In this document: positions 1 through 11,205 of the stretch, piece by piece
Layout of the letters: the number at the start of each line of letters is the position of its first letter
How positions within the stretch are numbered: position 1 is the stretch's first letter
Source: Gnetum montanum
Lineage: Eukaryota > Streptophyta > Gnetopsida > Gnetales > Gnetaceae
DNA: 64,000 nucleotides
Direction of reading: 5' to 3'
Assembly (NCBI GenBank): GCA_015680685.1
Contig: MNCI01035078.1
Location: 306,610 to 370,609 of the forward strand
The notes under the pieces: model-generated
Seen by the model: the letters and a program-made list of their open reading frames with translations, nothing else
The model's database searches: none
What the model was told of the DNA's origin: nothing
Position numbers and translations under genes: made by a program

Positions 1-241
1 AATCAATATTATTCTCCATTGTCTCTAGGAGTAGCAGTAGTTTAGGATCACATCATACACCTCACTCTGGACTAAACCATATGTGACAAAGAAAATATTA
101 GTCCAGGTGGGAAGACAGTGAACAGCGATCAACGTGTAATGATCTAGATACCACAACTAGCCTGTTCGCGGAGTTCAACCGGATTGCGCGTGAACACTCG
201 TATTTGTATGGTTGGGCGTAGGGATACCTAGCCACTCATCA
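1..241 (+). repeat. 5' LTR of element A (3' part only)
   Basis: Ends CACTCATCA, the family terminus, immediately before a primer-binding site. It aligns with 4975-5199 of the 3' LTR; the 3' copy is about 16 bases shorter near the stretch after 'CTAGCCTGT'. Confidence 0.88.
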
Positions 242-242
242 T

Positions 243-260
243 TGGCGTCGTTGCTGGGGA
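243..260 (+). other. Primer-binding site, tRNA-Asp type
   Basis: TGGCGTCGTTGCTGGGGA follows the LTR after one T. It matches the complement of the plant tRNA-Asp 3' end (TGGCGCCGTTGCCGGGG) with two C-to-T changes, the class used by Athila-type elements. Element B has the same site nearly intact at 14029-14046. Confidence 0.8.
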
Positions 261-383
261 TGGTGCTAGTTATCTAGATTAGTTATATCATACAAGGTCA
301 CTGTATAGAAATTAACGATACATCTTTTAGTAGGAAACAATTATAAAAAAGTCACATCTAAATTCACACACAATTTTACAACC

Positions 384-2381
384 ATGTCTCTCCTACAAGA
401 CTATAATAATGCCACATCTAGTGAGGCAATTCATTGGAGAACCAACGAATATTATGAAAATAAAGATTGGAGTACGCAACCCGAGGTAGGGGTTTCTTAT
501 AAACATAAACAAAGACAACATCATCCCAACACACAAAAGCATAACATACCTAAGGACAATGAACCCCTACTAGCCACTACAAGCTTAATGAAAATATAGG
601 AGGTTTTTCGAATAGCCCGTAGGCATCGTAAGGAAAGTTGTCTACCTATGCTTGATTTAAAAAACTTTCCCAAGTTTTCAAGAGGCTATGATTCAGATCC
701 GCAACAACATTTACAAGCCTTCTACGATGCCTGTACATGGAACAATATTGATAATGGGTGGCAAAAGCTTAAGCTCTTTCCTTTGACACTCGTTGGCCAA
801 AAAAAAGTATGGTATAGGTCATTAAAACTGAAATCAATTCAACTTTGGCCAACAATGGTAGAACTTTTCAATGAAAGATATCAAACTTATGCAAGAGTGT
901 CAGCCTTGAGGAGACAAATCCAAGAATGGAAATAAGTGCAACATGAACCCTTGGACATGGCCTTAGAAAGATATTATGCACTGTTAAACAACTGCCCAGG
1001 CCATGGGTTCTCTGAGGAGAGGCTAATGCACCATATCATTGATGGGCTACGTAATGAAACAAGAGAGACCTTAGGAATGTATGCCCAAGGTCAACTATAT
1101 GAGTTACAAACCCATCAACTCCAAGAGCTTATTAAGCGGATAGCAAAAAAAGAAGGAGAAATAACTAAATGGGAGAATGTTGAAAGTTCTCAACAGGACC
1201 AAAATATCAACTTAACAAGGGTCCATGATCGTGAAGAGGAGAAATCAACTCATTTCGAGGAGGTGGAATCATCTTTGCCAATCCTGTAATCGCTAGATGA
1301 AATTGAGGCAAAGATTAATAAGATGACAGACTGGGTACATGAAAGATGTGGAGAATATGCCAACATTATTAGAGGAAAAACTATGCCAAATTGAGAAACA
1401 GGACAGGACACCACGCGACAATCGAAACAAAGGGTATAAGAGAATAGGGGTAAGAACTCAACTATCAATCATACGTATCAATGTAACGTTTGCTTGTACG
1501 ATCACCCCAAAGGTCAATGCCCAATCTTGTCACATTTACATGGGCATTGGGGAGGAATGTTACATCCAGAGTTCGTGCAAAAATACTACATCCAACCACA
1601 GTGGCAAAAACCTCAGTCGTGGAGGAGGCCACCACCAACTGGACCATACCCTTTGTATGTCGCAGCATCAAATGCTTATTATGTTCAACACCCTGTTTCT
1701 CCAACAGGATCAACATCCTCTACCTCACCTCATCGTTATCATTCTCCCGAGTACTATCCACCCATGTCCTCTCCAACAAGATCACCACCTCATGTGCCTT
1801 ACACTTCTTCTGAACCTCAATATTCTCATGCTTCACCCCCTTCTACATCACTGCCAGCTATGCCAGAAGATTTTGCACCACAGCACCAACCTACAAATGT
1901 TACTTGTGTTGTTACTATCAACAGCAGTGGAGGTCCTTCACAACGTCGAAGGCGTCCCTTCTTTAGACGTGACCATCGAAAGGGACACCGCAATTTAGAA
2001 ACCACTGCATCCGCCAACTCAGCACAAATCCAACACTGTGGTGCATCTTCCTCTTCGAACTCGATGCCTCATGTTACTCTATCTGGGCCACCAATCAACA
2101 CTCCAACCACCATGGGGCCCAATGAATATTGCCACATGGGGAGACATGTTGATCCTTGCATACCATCTTACGGTCACAAGTACCATAGTGGGTCAACTCC
2201 TTATAAATTAACCACATCTTATAACTTGCCTCACTATGTCAACTCTAATCAAGTGTGTGAACCCCAATGGGGTAAGTATGACCAGGTCCCAATATTTCCA
2301 ACATGCAAGGATCCCCACCTTCCATTTATTAATTCTAGCCATGCTCAACCGTTTAGTTATGGGGGGTATCCTCCATTCTAA
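384..2381 (+). pseudogene. gag: gag polyprotein of element A (five in-frame stops)
   Basis: This is a structural capsid/nucleocapsid protein of an LTR retrotransposon. One frame (665 codons) runs from ATG 384 to the stop at 2381 without a frameshift. It is broken by stops at 597 (TAG), 933 (TAA), 1287 (TAA) and two more near 1392 and 1437, all explicable by C-to-T or G-to-A change. The capsid (retrotrans_gag) region spans about 650-1200 and includes 'LFNERYQTYARVSALRRQI' and a CPGHG motif. A single zinc knuckle of the form CX2CX3HX4C (CNVCLYDHPKGQC) lies at about 1482-1520. It is followed by a Pro/Ser/Tyr-rich tail and an arginine-rich patch near 1950-1990. The same order occurs in B and C. 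The coding frame ends directly in an AT-rich 3' region, with no protease after it. Confidence 0.85.
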
Positions 2382-3706
2382 CAACACATAATTAATAAAT
2401 GTTTTTCTATTTCTTTAATTTTTCAACTTTTTGTTTTCCATTTTTTCACCTTTTAATTTATTGGTTTTATCTTTTTTGTCTTTTTATCTTTTTATGAGTA
2501 ATCTCATCCACAAATAAAACACTCATGCGGACTGTTGGTTGAGGTGTGTTCTATGTTATCGAGTCTCAATGATCAATTATTTGGACAGTGAGTCCATTAC
2601 ACCCACTCATCCATTCTACAAATAAGAGGTTCTGTTCGAGGGTACAGTGATATTCTTGACATTCTTGAAACTTAAAATTAATTTTTATTCATTGTACCCA
2701 AAATGAAGAAGGATGGACCAAGAGGGAATGATTAGGGTGTGACATCAAGGGGATTTGTGGATTCTCTTTGGTAACCTCTGTGGGAGTTATCATGCAACGT
2801 GGTCGTACTAAGATCCTTGTAGATCTAATGGAAAATGGGAATAAGAGTAATAAGAAGGGCACTCAAAATTAATGCTATTCTCGGGGGTCTCACTGGAAAG
2901 ACATGCACCCATGCCTGAAGGTTGGTGATTTCTCTGGATTTAGTATTCAAAAAGAAAAAAAAAAGGAAAAACAAGTGCCATAAAAAAAATCACTCCTTCC
3001 TTGAATAAAACGCCAAGTGATCGTATGCCTTGTTGTTATGGTATTCTCATAGTTGTTCATCATGGGATGAAACAATGCGATGTCACTGATTAGAAGGATG
3101 GACTTGGTCCTGATCTTGGAACGATGGGTTAATGACACGTTAATCATGCTTTTCACGTAGGATTCATTGTGCCTTGAGTCAGTTACCTAACGTCTCAATC
3201 TCTGCAATCCCTTCTCCAATTCATTCCATCTCGTTGTTCATGTATTTGTGACTCGTGTCTTGTATAGCATTGAATTCATACCTCAGCACAGTGGTATCAA
3301 CATGTGTGTGTTTTGTTGCATTGATATAGATTACATTTAACCCTTCTAGTGCCTACGGACATCTTAAGGTGTGGTTACGCAAGGGCATATAGGTTGGAAC
3401 CTGCTTTGGGGAGGACCCACTTGCGTGACTTTTGTAATTTGTATTTGTTGCACACCACCACATCATCTTATACCCTCCGAGTACTGCATTGCCAAATCTA
3501 TTCTTTCCTTTGTCATCATTTTATCAAATGTTCCTTAAAACCAAGTTCGACATTAAACTTTTAGGGCAACTTCCTTGAAAAATCTCTAACTCTAAAATCA
3601 CACTAAGTAAGGAATTCAACATTTATTAAAGGCCATGAGTAAGGTATAAAATCATTGAACTCTTTTCAAATAACCTTACTAACAATTGATCTTTGTGTGA
3701 TTATAG
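2382..3706 (+). other. Non-coding 3' region of element A replacing pol
   Basis: No ORF with a recognisable product. The region aligns by eye with the UTR that follows integrase in C and with the post-gap part of B (for example the 'GTGTGACATCAAGG' block near 2736). A conserved block at about 3349-3460 containing 'CTTTGGGGAGGACCCACTTG' recurs in B near 18266-18360 and, more diverged, in E near 60015-60110. It ends in an acceptor-like 'TGTGTGATTATAG' just before the ATG at 3707. Confidence 0.7.
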
Positions 3707-3802
3707 ATGGCCCTAAAAGGAGACAACAAGGAGGACCTTCTCAAGGTGAAACCGAACGACCTGGGGGAGACAGAGGCTAGGGAGCTCGTGCAGAACATGT
3801 AG
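3707..3802 (+). pseudogene. Remnant of the post-integrase ORF (start only)
   Basis: ATG 3707 opens a 31-codon frame beginning MALKGDNKED and ending at TAG 3800. Element E has the same arrangement: a splice-acceptor-like ...CATAG followed at once by an ATG with MASKGK. I read this as the N-terminus of ORF3, whose remaining ~2.7 kb is deleted in A. About 500 bases separate it from the 3' LTR with no further coding potential. The identification rests on position and the first few residues only. Confidence 0.5.
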
Positions 3803-4305
3803 AGTAGAAGTCAATCATTCAGCATCCATCATGAAACTCCTGTTACTGCATAATCTATCCAAGCAAAGGGAGGAGAGGTCGAGGCCTGAGCCTATGAAGA
3901 GGAATGACGACTATTTGTGGCATGGCATGTCAAGGCCAATCAAGTGTTCCTGCAGCTGCTGCGTCCGTGAAAAGTGCTGACTCCATTAAATATTGGAACA
4001 TCAGCATGGATAACTCATAATCCTCAAATAGAAGAGAAGAAACATCAGGTGCTTCTTCAATGGTATCAATCTTAGAAGCCTGATGCACAAGACAAAGGAA
4101 AGGCACCCATGTAGGAGCCACCACCACCAGGAACTACATGAGTTCCACTAATTTTGTAATCATAGGATTTTCTGTGTGTCGTGTCTGTATTTTGTTTTCT
4201 TCCCACACTGCGGCATCATCCCATTTTTCCATCTAATAATCTCATACCTATCCACTGTGTAATCACTGTAACTCGAGGACGAGTTTTTACTCAGTCGTGG
4301 GGTTA

Positions 4306-5199
4306 TGATGAAGCGCTATATAGTTGATGCGTCAACTAGGTCGCGTATACGGGGCCCTGTATACGCAGCCACGTTGACGCGGCCCCGTCGATGCAGCCTT
4401 CCTGTGTCGACGGGGCCTCGTTTATGCAACCACCTATCTCAGCCTATAAATAAGAGAGCCCTCCACCTCATTTGGCATCTTTTTGTCATTTGTAGCTAGA
4501 CTCTTTCAGTTTGTTTCCGTAGGAGTTAGATTATTTTCCCAGTGCATGCCCGCAGTGTGATGCTTGTAATTGTACATAACCTTTATTCGAGTGTGACGTA
4601 CTTGGACACGCACATGATCAGCAATAAAGATCGAGATTACTTCATCATTGCAACATTCACTTAGTTTAATTGTTTAATTTAATTGTTAATTGTTTTTGTT
4701 ATTTATTGCTTTCTTAGTTAATATTTATTGCTTTTTTAGTTAATATTTATTTATCATCATTTACTATTCCTGTTGTTAAATGTGGAATGAGTACGACTTA
4801 ATCACGAGCATTTAAGTATGACTACTTGGTAACTTAGCTGCATACCTAGGATCTACACTTAGTAATCCCAGTAATAGTCATGCACGAGCTCCAAGATGTG
4901 TACGGATGATTAAGGAACGGATGCTCATAGCACTTAGGTTAGCTTAGATGTCATTTCCTATTACTCATTAGTTTAATCAATATTATTCTCCATTGTCTCT
5001 AGGAGTAGCAGTAGTTTAGGATCACATCATACATCTCACTCCGGACTAAACCATACATGACAAAGAAAATATTAGTTCATGTGGAAAGACAGCGAATTGC
5101 AATCAACGTGTAACAATCTGAATACCACAACTAGCCTGTCCACGTGCATGAATGCTCGTATTCGTATGGTTGGGCGTAGGGATACCTAGCTGCTCATCA
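4306..5199 (+). repeat. 3' LTR of element A (894 bp)
   Basis: Runs from TGATGAAGCG to GCTCATCA, preceded by a purine-rich tract (GTCGTGGGGTTA, about 4294-4305) that would prime plus-strand DNA. The U3 has a near-palindrome at 4343-4366 (GCGTATAC arms around GGGGCCC), further inverted GTTGA/TCAAC and GTCGACG motifs, and a TATA box TATAAATA at 4445-4452. A 'TTTATTCGAG' motif and AATAAAGA poly(A)-type signal follow near 4580-4630 and are conserved in the LTRs of B, C and the solo LTR. Confidence 0.88.
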
Positions 5200-6390
5200 A
5201 TGACCAACCATATAAAATACCATTCACAACTTATCTAGGAAACCACTCCAAATCTCTTTTATGTTTGTATTGAGAATTTCTGTTGCAAGGACAAAATATG
5301 CAAACCATAAATAATATATGTTTTTGTATAATATCTTGCACCAATCATCAGTCATTCTTCAACCACACATCTAGCACACTAATCTGGTAGCATCTTTTTA
5401 AGAACCCGACACATAGCACCATAGTTTTATCGTGGATTCCACTCGATACATGCATCGAATTTCCATGTATTACGGTTTTGGTGGCTCATAAATAAACCAT
5501 CAAAAGACATAATCCAATCATCGACCAGATCGCATACAGGAAAAGGGTTGCAGTTATAGTTTTCCAAAGATCCTGGAACAGCATTTTTATATCATTTTTT
5601 ACCGTGAGAGATGAACATCGCATTTGCATTTTACTTCACCGGCACCGCTCAAAACAGACTTGCAAACTATACTTGCGATAATTCATTAGAGCATGGAGAA
5701 AAACACAGTACTTTACATGGTACTAAATTGCATAGTTTATCTTCGCAATGCATGAAAACCAACTCCTTAAGTAATAAAATGATGCATATTAAACCAACTA
5801 CTTGAATAATAAAAGGATGCATATCCAAACTCATACAAGATTAAAAGAGAACTGTTATAAAGTTTATCTTTCAGATGGATGAACAATATCCAAAAGGAAT
5901 TCAGAGGAAGCTAAATAGATAACTTCAACCCTGATATTCCGACAAAATAGGCTTGCTGCACAGGTAAGTTCAGAATACAAGCACGTGACCATAAAAAGAA
6001 GCCCGAGGAGAAATGCAAACAATGAACTTGCTGGGTCATATAATTCATTCCAAAAGTATCAGCTGCACATGACCTTAAATCATCATAAAGACAAAAGGGA
6101 ACGCCTCACATTAGATCACCAGAGATGGTATATATCATCGGTTTTTAAGAAGAGTCTTCCTGTAGACCAGGTCACCAGAGAACCAGAACCTTAAATAAAT
6201 GATACTGTAATTTATAGGATTCTGAAATAGTCTGAAAACCCACGTTCAACTATGACAGCAAACTATGATATGGATGGCAGAGTGGTCTTGCTGAATAAAT
6301 AACTGTAAGTAAGCCGATATAATGGTGACCAAGGACGTGAGTTTATACATAGCGACCGCTGCGTTCAACTCACTGCAAAACATCTATCCG
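5200..6390. other. Intergenic / RDR6 3' flank, no gene seen
   Basis: Unique-looking AT-rich sequence between element A and the RDR6 stop codon. Part of it is presumably the RDR6 3' UTR (minus strand). I saw no coding frame, transposon terminus or RNA gene. Short plus-strand ORFs here have no protein-like features. Confidence 0.5.
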
Positions 6391-9300
6391 TTATGCCTTC
6401 AACATCATACTTCTGTTAAAAGAAAACAGGAGAGAACTATAATCTGCACTAGGATTGCGCTTCTTCATCTTTATTTTTGCCAGATAATCGACACAAATCC
6501 AGGGAAAGCTCAGTAGAAGATGCTCATGTTGGATGTATGCTGCATTATTCTCCTCCAGCGTTCTCTGAACCCAATCTGGATGATATGTCACATAGTACCA
6601 TGCAGAAGCTTTTATTTCATACCGGGCATCGTTAATTAAAATAGAACTTTCATGGTTTTGATTATCTTCAAAAATTGATCGATATTCCTTCCTTAAGTAC
6701 CGGTATGCATTTTGCAGCTTTTCTTTAATGTCGCCTTGCCGCTTCTTGTTATGCTTTGAAATAGAAGAAATATTTCCAGAGACTAACTCTCCCTCTCTTT
6801 TGACGTTAAATTGAGTTAACAAGCTGCGCAGTTGCTGGTCATGCATGCATTTCAGTTTCCAAGCTTCTTCAACGTAATTCTCGAAACCAGAAACCAACAG
6901 ATCATCATCAAATTGTGGGTTTCTACTCATAGGAATTCTTGAATGCACACCTTCTTTCCATTTCTTAATTTCATCCCCAAACAAATATTTTATTTCCCTA
7001 TACAGAATACCCAAGATTTTTCCTGAACCATAACTAACATCGTCCCCTTTCTCCATGAAATCTGGATACTCCCTGGGCTTCAAATGTGGCAGCATTACAG
7101 CTAATTTCCCTGTCTTAGGAAAATCCACGGCAACTGCTGCCAAATGTGCCAGATCAAGACAGTCTTGATCTAAAGCACCAAACTCACTCTTGTCTGCTTG
7201 CACAACATGTGCATGGCAGATGACTCCCAATGTATCACTCACCATGTGACAAGCGAAAAACTCAATGATGTCCTGAAAAAATAAATGCCTTCCTTCAGAT
7301 GAGATGCTTCACAGTTGTAGATAAGTTTCAGTTTCAGATTAGAACAAAATGTAAATTTTCGACTATTACTATTTAGAGCAACGAGAAATTAGCTGATGAA
7401 TCAGTCAAAGCACTTACTTAAGCTTCTATCTGGCTTAAAACAAGTTGCCTGGCCCAAACTTAAAACATACAGGGCATTCTATCAAACTACATAGTTTTCA
7501 TCAGAAGACGTTTATAATAATAGATTCATAGTAAATGTTTTAATAAGATACATTTTTTAAAAAAAAAGTATTCACAGAAAGCCTGCCAAGCCTGTAAACA
7601 TGCTTAAAAGGTACTAATGACCCTAGCAACCCCATGGAAAATAATTATATGGCAGTTTATTGAAAATGAATAGTTATTTTTATCCTATAAGGTTTAAGTT
7701 AAAGCAAAACTTAAAAGGATCTGTTGAAAAGGATTGATATCTATGAAAAGCCACTATTGAGAGCCGATGCTGCTTCAGGTTAGCAATCTCATATATGCAA
7801 CCCTTAAAGAGTACATGATGAAAGAAAGGACCTTGGTGAAGATGACACACGAAATTACACTTCAAAAAAAATAAAACACAAAGTAACATTTCTGCTGGCA
7901 AAATAAAGTAAAAAAAAAAAACAGAAACAGGTAGAAATAATCAAATACCTTAGGCGTTACATCACGGTCAAGCTGGGCAGCCTCACAGGCGTCATAAACC
8001 ATAGGAGCACAGCTCTTTCCAGCAGGAGGTATAAGGGTAGGCTCCCAAGAAACAAAATACAAATCTCCATCAAGATCGCTCCCAGAAGCTTCATTTGGAT
8101 GTGGTCTTTCGCCCTTTTGTGGGAAAACAAGGCAGTCAACCAAATGATGCAGTTCAGGAATGTCAACGGCTTCCAGAATACGAATGTCCCCAGGATGCAA
8201 ACAGGGGTTTTTGGCAACAAACACTTTTCCAGTCACTATGAACGATGATTTTCCATCGTGATCAAAGCTGGAAGCATGTCTCACAAAGCAATCCTTCAAA
8301 GATGAAGTAGAAACATTGACGAAACATTGTCCATACTCCAGCACACCGAGCTCATCCAAGCAGCCCATTAACCATCTCCCTTTCGGAACAAATATCCTGC
8401 ACTTTCTTAATAGATCATCCAATTGGAGAGCCCTGACTGCACAAAGCATTTCCTTGAGAAGAGGTTCGCTTTCAGGCTTGAAACCGGCACTCAGCATAAT
8501 TGCAGCGGTGTTGGACAACATTCCTACACAGGTTGTGGTCAACACATCAAATGCCACCTCCCCATCATCAAGCATTTGGCCAAGCCTTTTCAACATCGAA
8601 GCTTGCAAGTCGGAGAAGGCCTGGTCGGGGACACCCAGGGCAGTAAGCAATGTGATAATTTCCCTGTTAAGAAACGCTGGCAAGCAACGGGTCCAAGAAA
8701 TGACCTCCAGAATCCTATGCTCCGATTCAAATTTCTTCATACTGGGCCTCAGTGAGAGCTTATAGCTACTTCCTGGCCGTGCTGGCCAGGTTGTGACAAC
8801 ACCTTTATATCCTGCATACCTTATCTGAAAGGCCGACGGTGGGTTAATGTTTAGCTGTAACTTCTTGGTAACTTCCAAGGCAAGATCTGGGGTAATTTTC
8901 CCTATACCATCACTGAACTCGTAACCATTCCTTCGAATTTCTCGCAGATTCTGCACCTGCTTCTTAGGAACGTGCACTGTACTGTAGGTGGAAGAAAAAC
9001 ACTGGCCCATCCTGGCAGCATGCTTTGCCACGTTCCTGATCGGGAAATCGCCCATCCACCTTCTGATCCGCTCACAAGTAAGACCCTCACCGTTGGCAAA
9101 GAACCATGCAGAGCGGTCTCTCAACTGATTCGCGGAAAACGCCAGGAAGGAATAGGTCCGTCCACTGACTTCAAATCCGTCACAAAGAATTTTCCTTATT
9201 CTTTTGAAAATGGCTGTTCTATAACGATGAGAGCCCGGTTCAACATCTCTGGCAATGGGCGCAATGGTCACATTCAGAGCCCCGGATCCAATAGATTCCA

Positions 9301-10651
9301 TGCTCTCATCCATGAATGTCACACGCAGAAACCGATCTGAATACCTGTGATAGTGCCTCAGAACCCTGTTGGCCAGCTCAATCTCCGGAGGCAGACACAA
9401 GGCCTTTGTGGGTGTAATAATCAGCCTCCTCACCTCCATTAACTCCGTATCTATGGATGGACTCCGGGAGAGATTTCTACAACTCCGAAGACTCCCCAAA
9501 ATCTTCTGGAGCTCCCCGAAGGCATCATAAACCGGGTTGGTATAAGTATGCATGTGTTTCAGCGACATACTGCTGACATGCAGCGGTGTGACGCTCGGTT
9601 CAAGCAGACCAAAGAACTGGTCATCCAACTTATGATAATTCAGAATCCCTTTCTGCACAAGACCGTTGACCAAAAACATGGTATCAAAGCGAAGCCACTC
9701 GATTCTGGGAATAGTGAAAAACACAGGGGATCTCGTCATATGGTGTTCCTGCCTGACCCGGAAAACGGAATCTACATCCACACTAGCGTTCTCATTTCTC
9801 AGCGCACACATATCCTTGAAATACCTCATAACATGCTCCACAGTATAGAGGCATCTAGGCGAGAGGCAAACTCTGTAAACAAAGCAGCGCCCTATGGCAG
9901 AATTCTCGGTGAAATCCAGGGTACGGATCCACGGATCCTCGTCGTCCAGCAAAGGGAAGGGAACCGTAACATATATATCATCATCGGCGGTTCTGTAATG
10001 AACAGTGGGAGAATTCAAGAGCTGCAACATGAGCACAATCCTACCTCTGTCCTTCATGCGGCGCACGCTGGCGATGTCGCGCAGAGGAAACTCGACCTTG
10101 AAATTGCAGAGAATCAGGGTGTCCTTGCGCTGTTTATCGATGCTGAAGAGCTGGTCTCTAGTAATGAAAATCCGGCAGTACCGATCGAAAGGATCGACGT
10201 GGAACTCCGTCTGATCATCGGGGAACGCGTATGCCGCCATGAATTCGTTTTCGTCGAGGAGGGAGCCGATCTCGACGCGAGCGCTATCGAAGCGGTAGGG
10301 TCTGCAGGTGCGCCGTTTCTCGAACCTTCGGAAACTCTCGAAACCCTCGCGAACTCGCAGGGGCTCCCCGTTGAGCACGAGCTCTCCGCGCTTCGCGAGT
10401 TTCAGCGCGCGCTTGGCGCCCTTGGGAAGCAGAAACTGCACGAATGCGTGCGGCGGAACTCTGGCTGCATACGGAACGATTTGGTTGCGCGTGTCGTTGA
10501 ATTTAGGGCCCGAGTTCGGCGGCGTAATGGAGGTTTTCAGGCGGCAGCGAGCCACCGAGCCCGCCGTGGATTCAAGGAAATCCGCCAACTGCTTGGCCGT
10601 CACGCCCGGGCTGAAGCCTCCCACGCTGATCTGCGTCGACTCCTTATCCAT
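6391..10651 (-). CDS. RDR6: RNA-dependent RNA polymerase 6 (RDR6/SGS2/SDE1-type), two coding exons
   Basis: This enzyme copies single-stranded RNA into dsRNA in the cytoplasm. With SGS3 and DCL4/DCL2 it feeds tasiRNA/phasiRNA production and post-transcriptional silencing of transgenes, viruses and aberrant RNAs. Exon 1 is 10651-7949 (901 codons) and exon 2 is 7272-6391, joined in phase 0 (AAG|GTATTT donor; TTTTTTCAG|GAC acceptor). The product is 1194 residues, essentially the length of Arabidopsis RDR6 (about 1196). The N-terminal RRM-like region (about 5-100) includes VGGFSPGVTAKQL and the RDR6-type CRLKTS. The catalytic domain starts near residue 410 (ITPTKALCLPPE) and has FLAFSANQLRDRSAWFFA. 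The metal-binding DLDGD is at residues 859-863 (8077-8063) within EASGSDLDGDLYFVSWEP. The C-terminus keeps ASAWYYVTYHPDW. RDR6 is preferred over RDR1/RDR2 because of YRTADDDIY, GRWLMGCLDE and DIIEFF. ATG 10651 is chosen over an in-frame GTG at 10663. No stop or frameshift is seen, so it is probably functional. Confidence 0.96.
7273..7948 (-). other. RDR6 intron (676 bp)
   Basis: The minus-strand donor is AAG|GTATTTGA after 7949. The acceptor TTTTTTCAG|GAC lies before 7272. Splicing joins ...DVTPK to DIIEFFACHMVSDTLG, matching the RDR6 family across the junction. Reading through instead would add an unrelated Phe-rich tail and stop, so the intron is required. Confidence 0.93.
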
Positions 10652-10786
10652 TGCGGAACTCACTTCCTTCTTCTCTGCAACTGCGAAACTTGCCGAGCTA
10701 TTCCTGAAACCCTAGAATGGCATGGAAGATTTGTGGCTTGGCCTCTACGGCCGCTGCTGGATTTTAGCAGCCATTGTTGCTTGGCC

Positions 10787-10832
10787 GCTAAGCGATTCCG
10801 ATTCCACCCCGCTAAGCGATTCCGATTCCACC
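10787..10832. repeat. Two-copy 24-bp tandem repeat upstream of RDR6
   Basis: GCTAAGCGATTCCGATTCCA followed by CC occurs at 10787 and again at 10811. It lies 136-181 bp upstream of the RDR6 ATG, in the GC-rich 5' flank or 5' UTR. Confidence 0.85.
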
Positions 10833-10869
10833 TTCTCTGCAGCGTCCACGATTCCGGAGCGATGCCATT

Positions 10870-10904
10870 GGCTTTGGCTTTGGCTCTGGCTCTGGCTCTG
10901 GCTC
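10870..10904. repeat. Hexanucleotide microsatellite (GGCTYT)n
   Basis: About six units of GGCTTT/GGCTCT lie 219-253 bp upstream of the RDR6 ATG. On the RDR6 strand it reads as an AGCCAR repeat. Likely length-variable; any regulatory effect is speculative. Confidence 0.9.
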
Positions 10905-11205
10905 CCGCCCGTGGCTCCACCATGCATGCATGTCGTCCTTGCTGCACTGTGCAGTTTCACCTTCGCGGCGGATTCATAGTGGCCGACAAGTCATGGCATT
11001 GATGCTTTTCCTGTAGAATCATCACCGCCGGGCTCCGGGTCCGTTTCGTCGTTTACGAAGAGGAAAAAGGGAAACGACATTTGTCACTGTCACTGACATC
11101 CGTTGGAGCTGCGTTTCCATTTTCGTGGTCTGGGTCTGGAAACGAGACAAAAGGTTCATGGAGGAAACTTCATGTCTCCTCACGGCTTCCTTCCTTTACC
11201 CTGGG

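Larger units (their letters stand above)
1..5199 (+). mobile_element. Element A: gag-only Athila-type LTR retrotransposon (left end outside window)
   Basis: Two direct copies of the same LTR sequence bound this element: the last 241 bases of the 5' LTR at the left edge and a full 3' LTR at 4306-5199. Position 1 corresponds to about 4975 in the 3' copy. Only about 4.06 kb lies between them. It contains a gag reading frame, a long non-coding stretch and a 31-codon remnant of the post-integrase ORF seen in relative E. There is no protease, RT, RNase H or integrase and no assembly gap, so the loss is real. It is therefore a non-autonomous gag-bearing element that would need enzymes from a relative such as C or E. 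Orientation is plus. The 3' flank begins ATGAC; the matching 5' target duplication is outside the window. Confidence 0.85.

Noticed and set aside
6391-10651. RDR1 or RDR2 as the identity
   Set aside because: Motifs outside the shared catalytic core (CRLKTS in the RRM, YRTADDDIY, SSTYSTVHV, DIIEFF) and the 1194-residue length fit RDR6, not the roughly 1110-1135-residue RDR1/RDR2.
10660-10979. Several short ORFs around the GGCTYT repeat
   Set aside because: Products are simple Trp-Leu, Ala-Lys or Ser-Gln repeats generated by the hexanucleotide; no support as genes.
9548-11002. 484-codon plus-strand ORF opposite RDR6 exon 1
   Set aside because: It is the antisense of a strongly supported coding exon, its product has no recognisable domain, and its extent follows from codon bias of RDR6. 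It also runs through the microsatellites.
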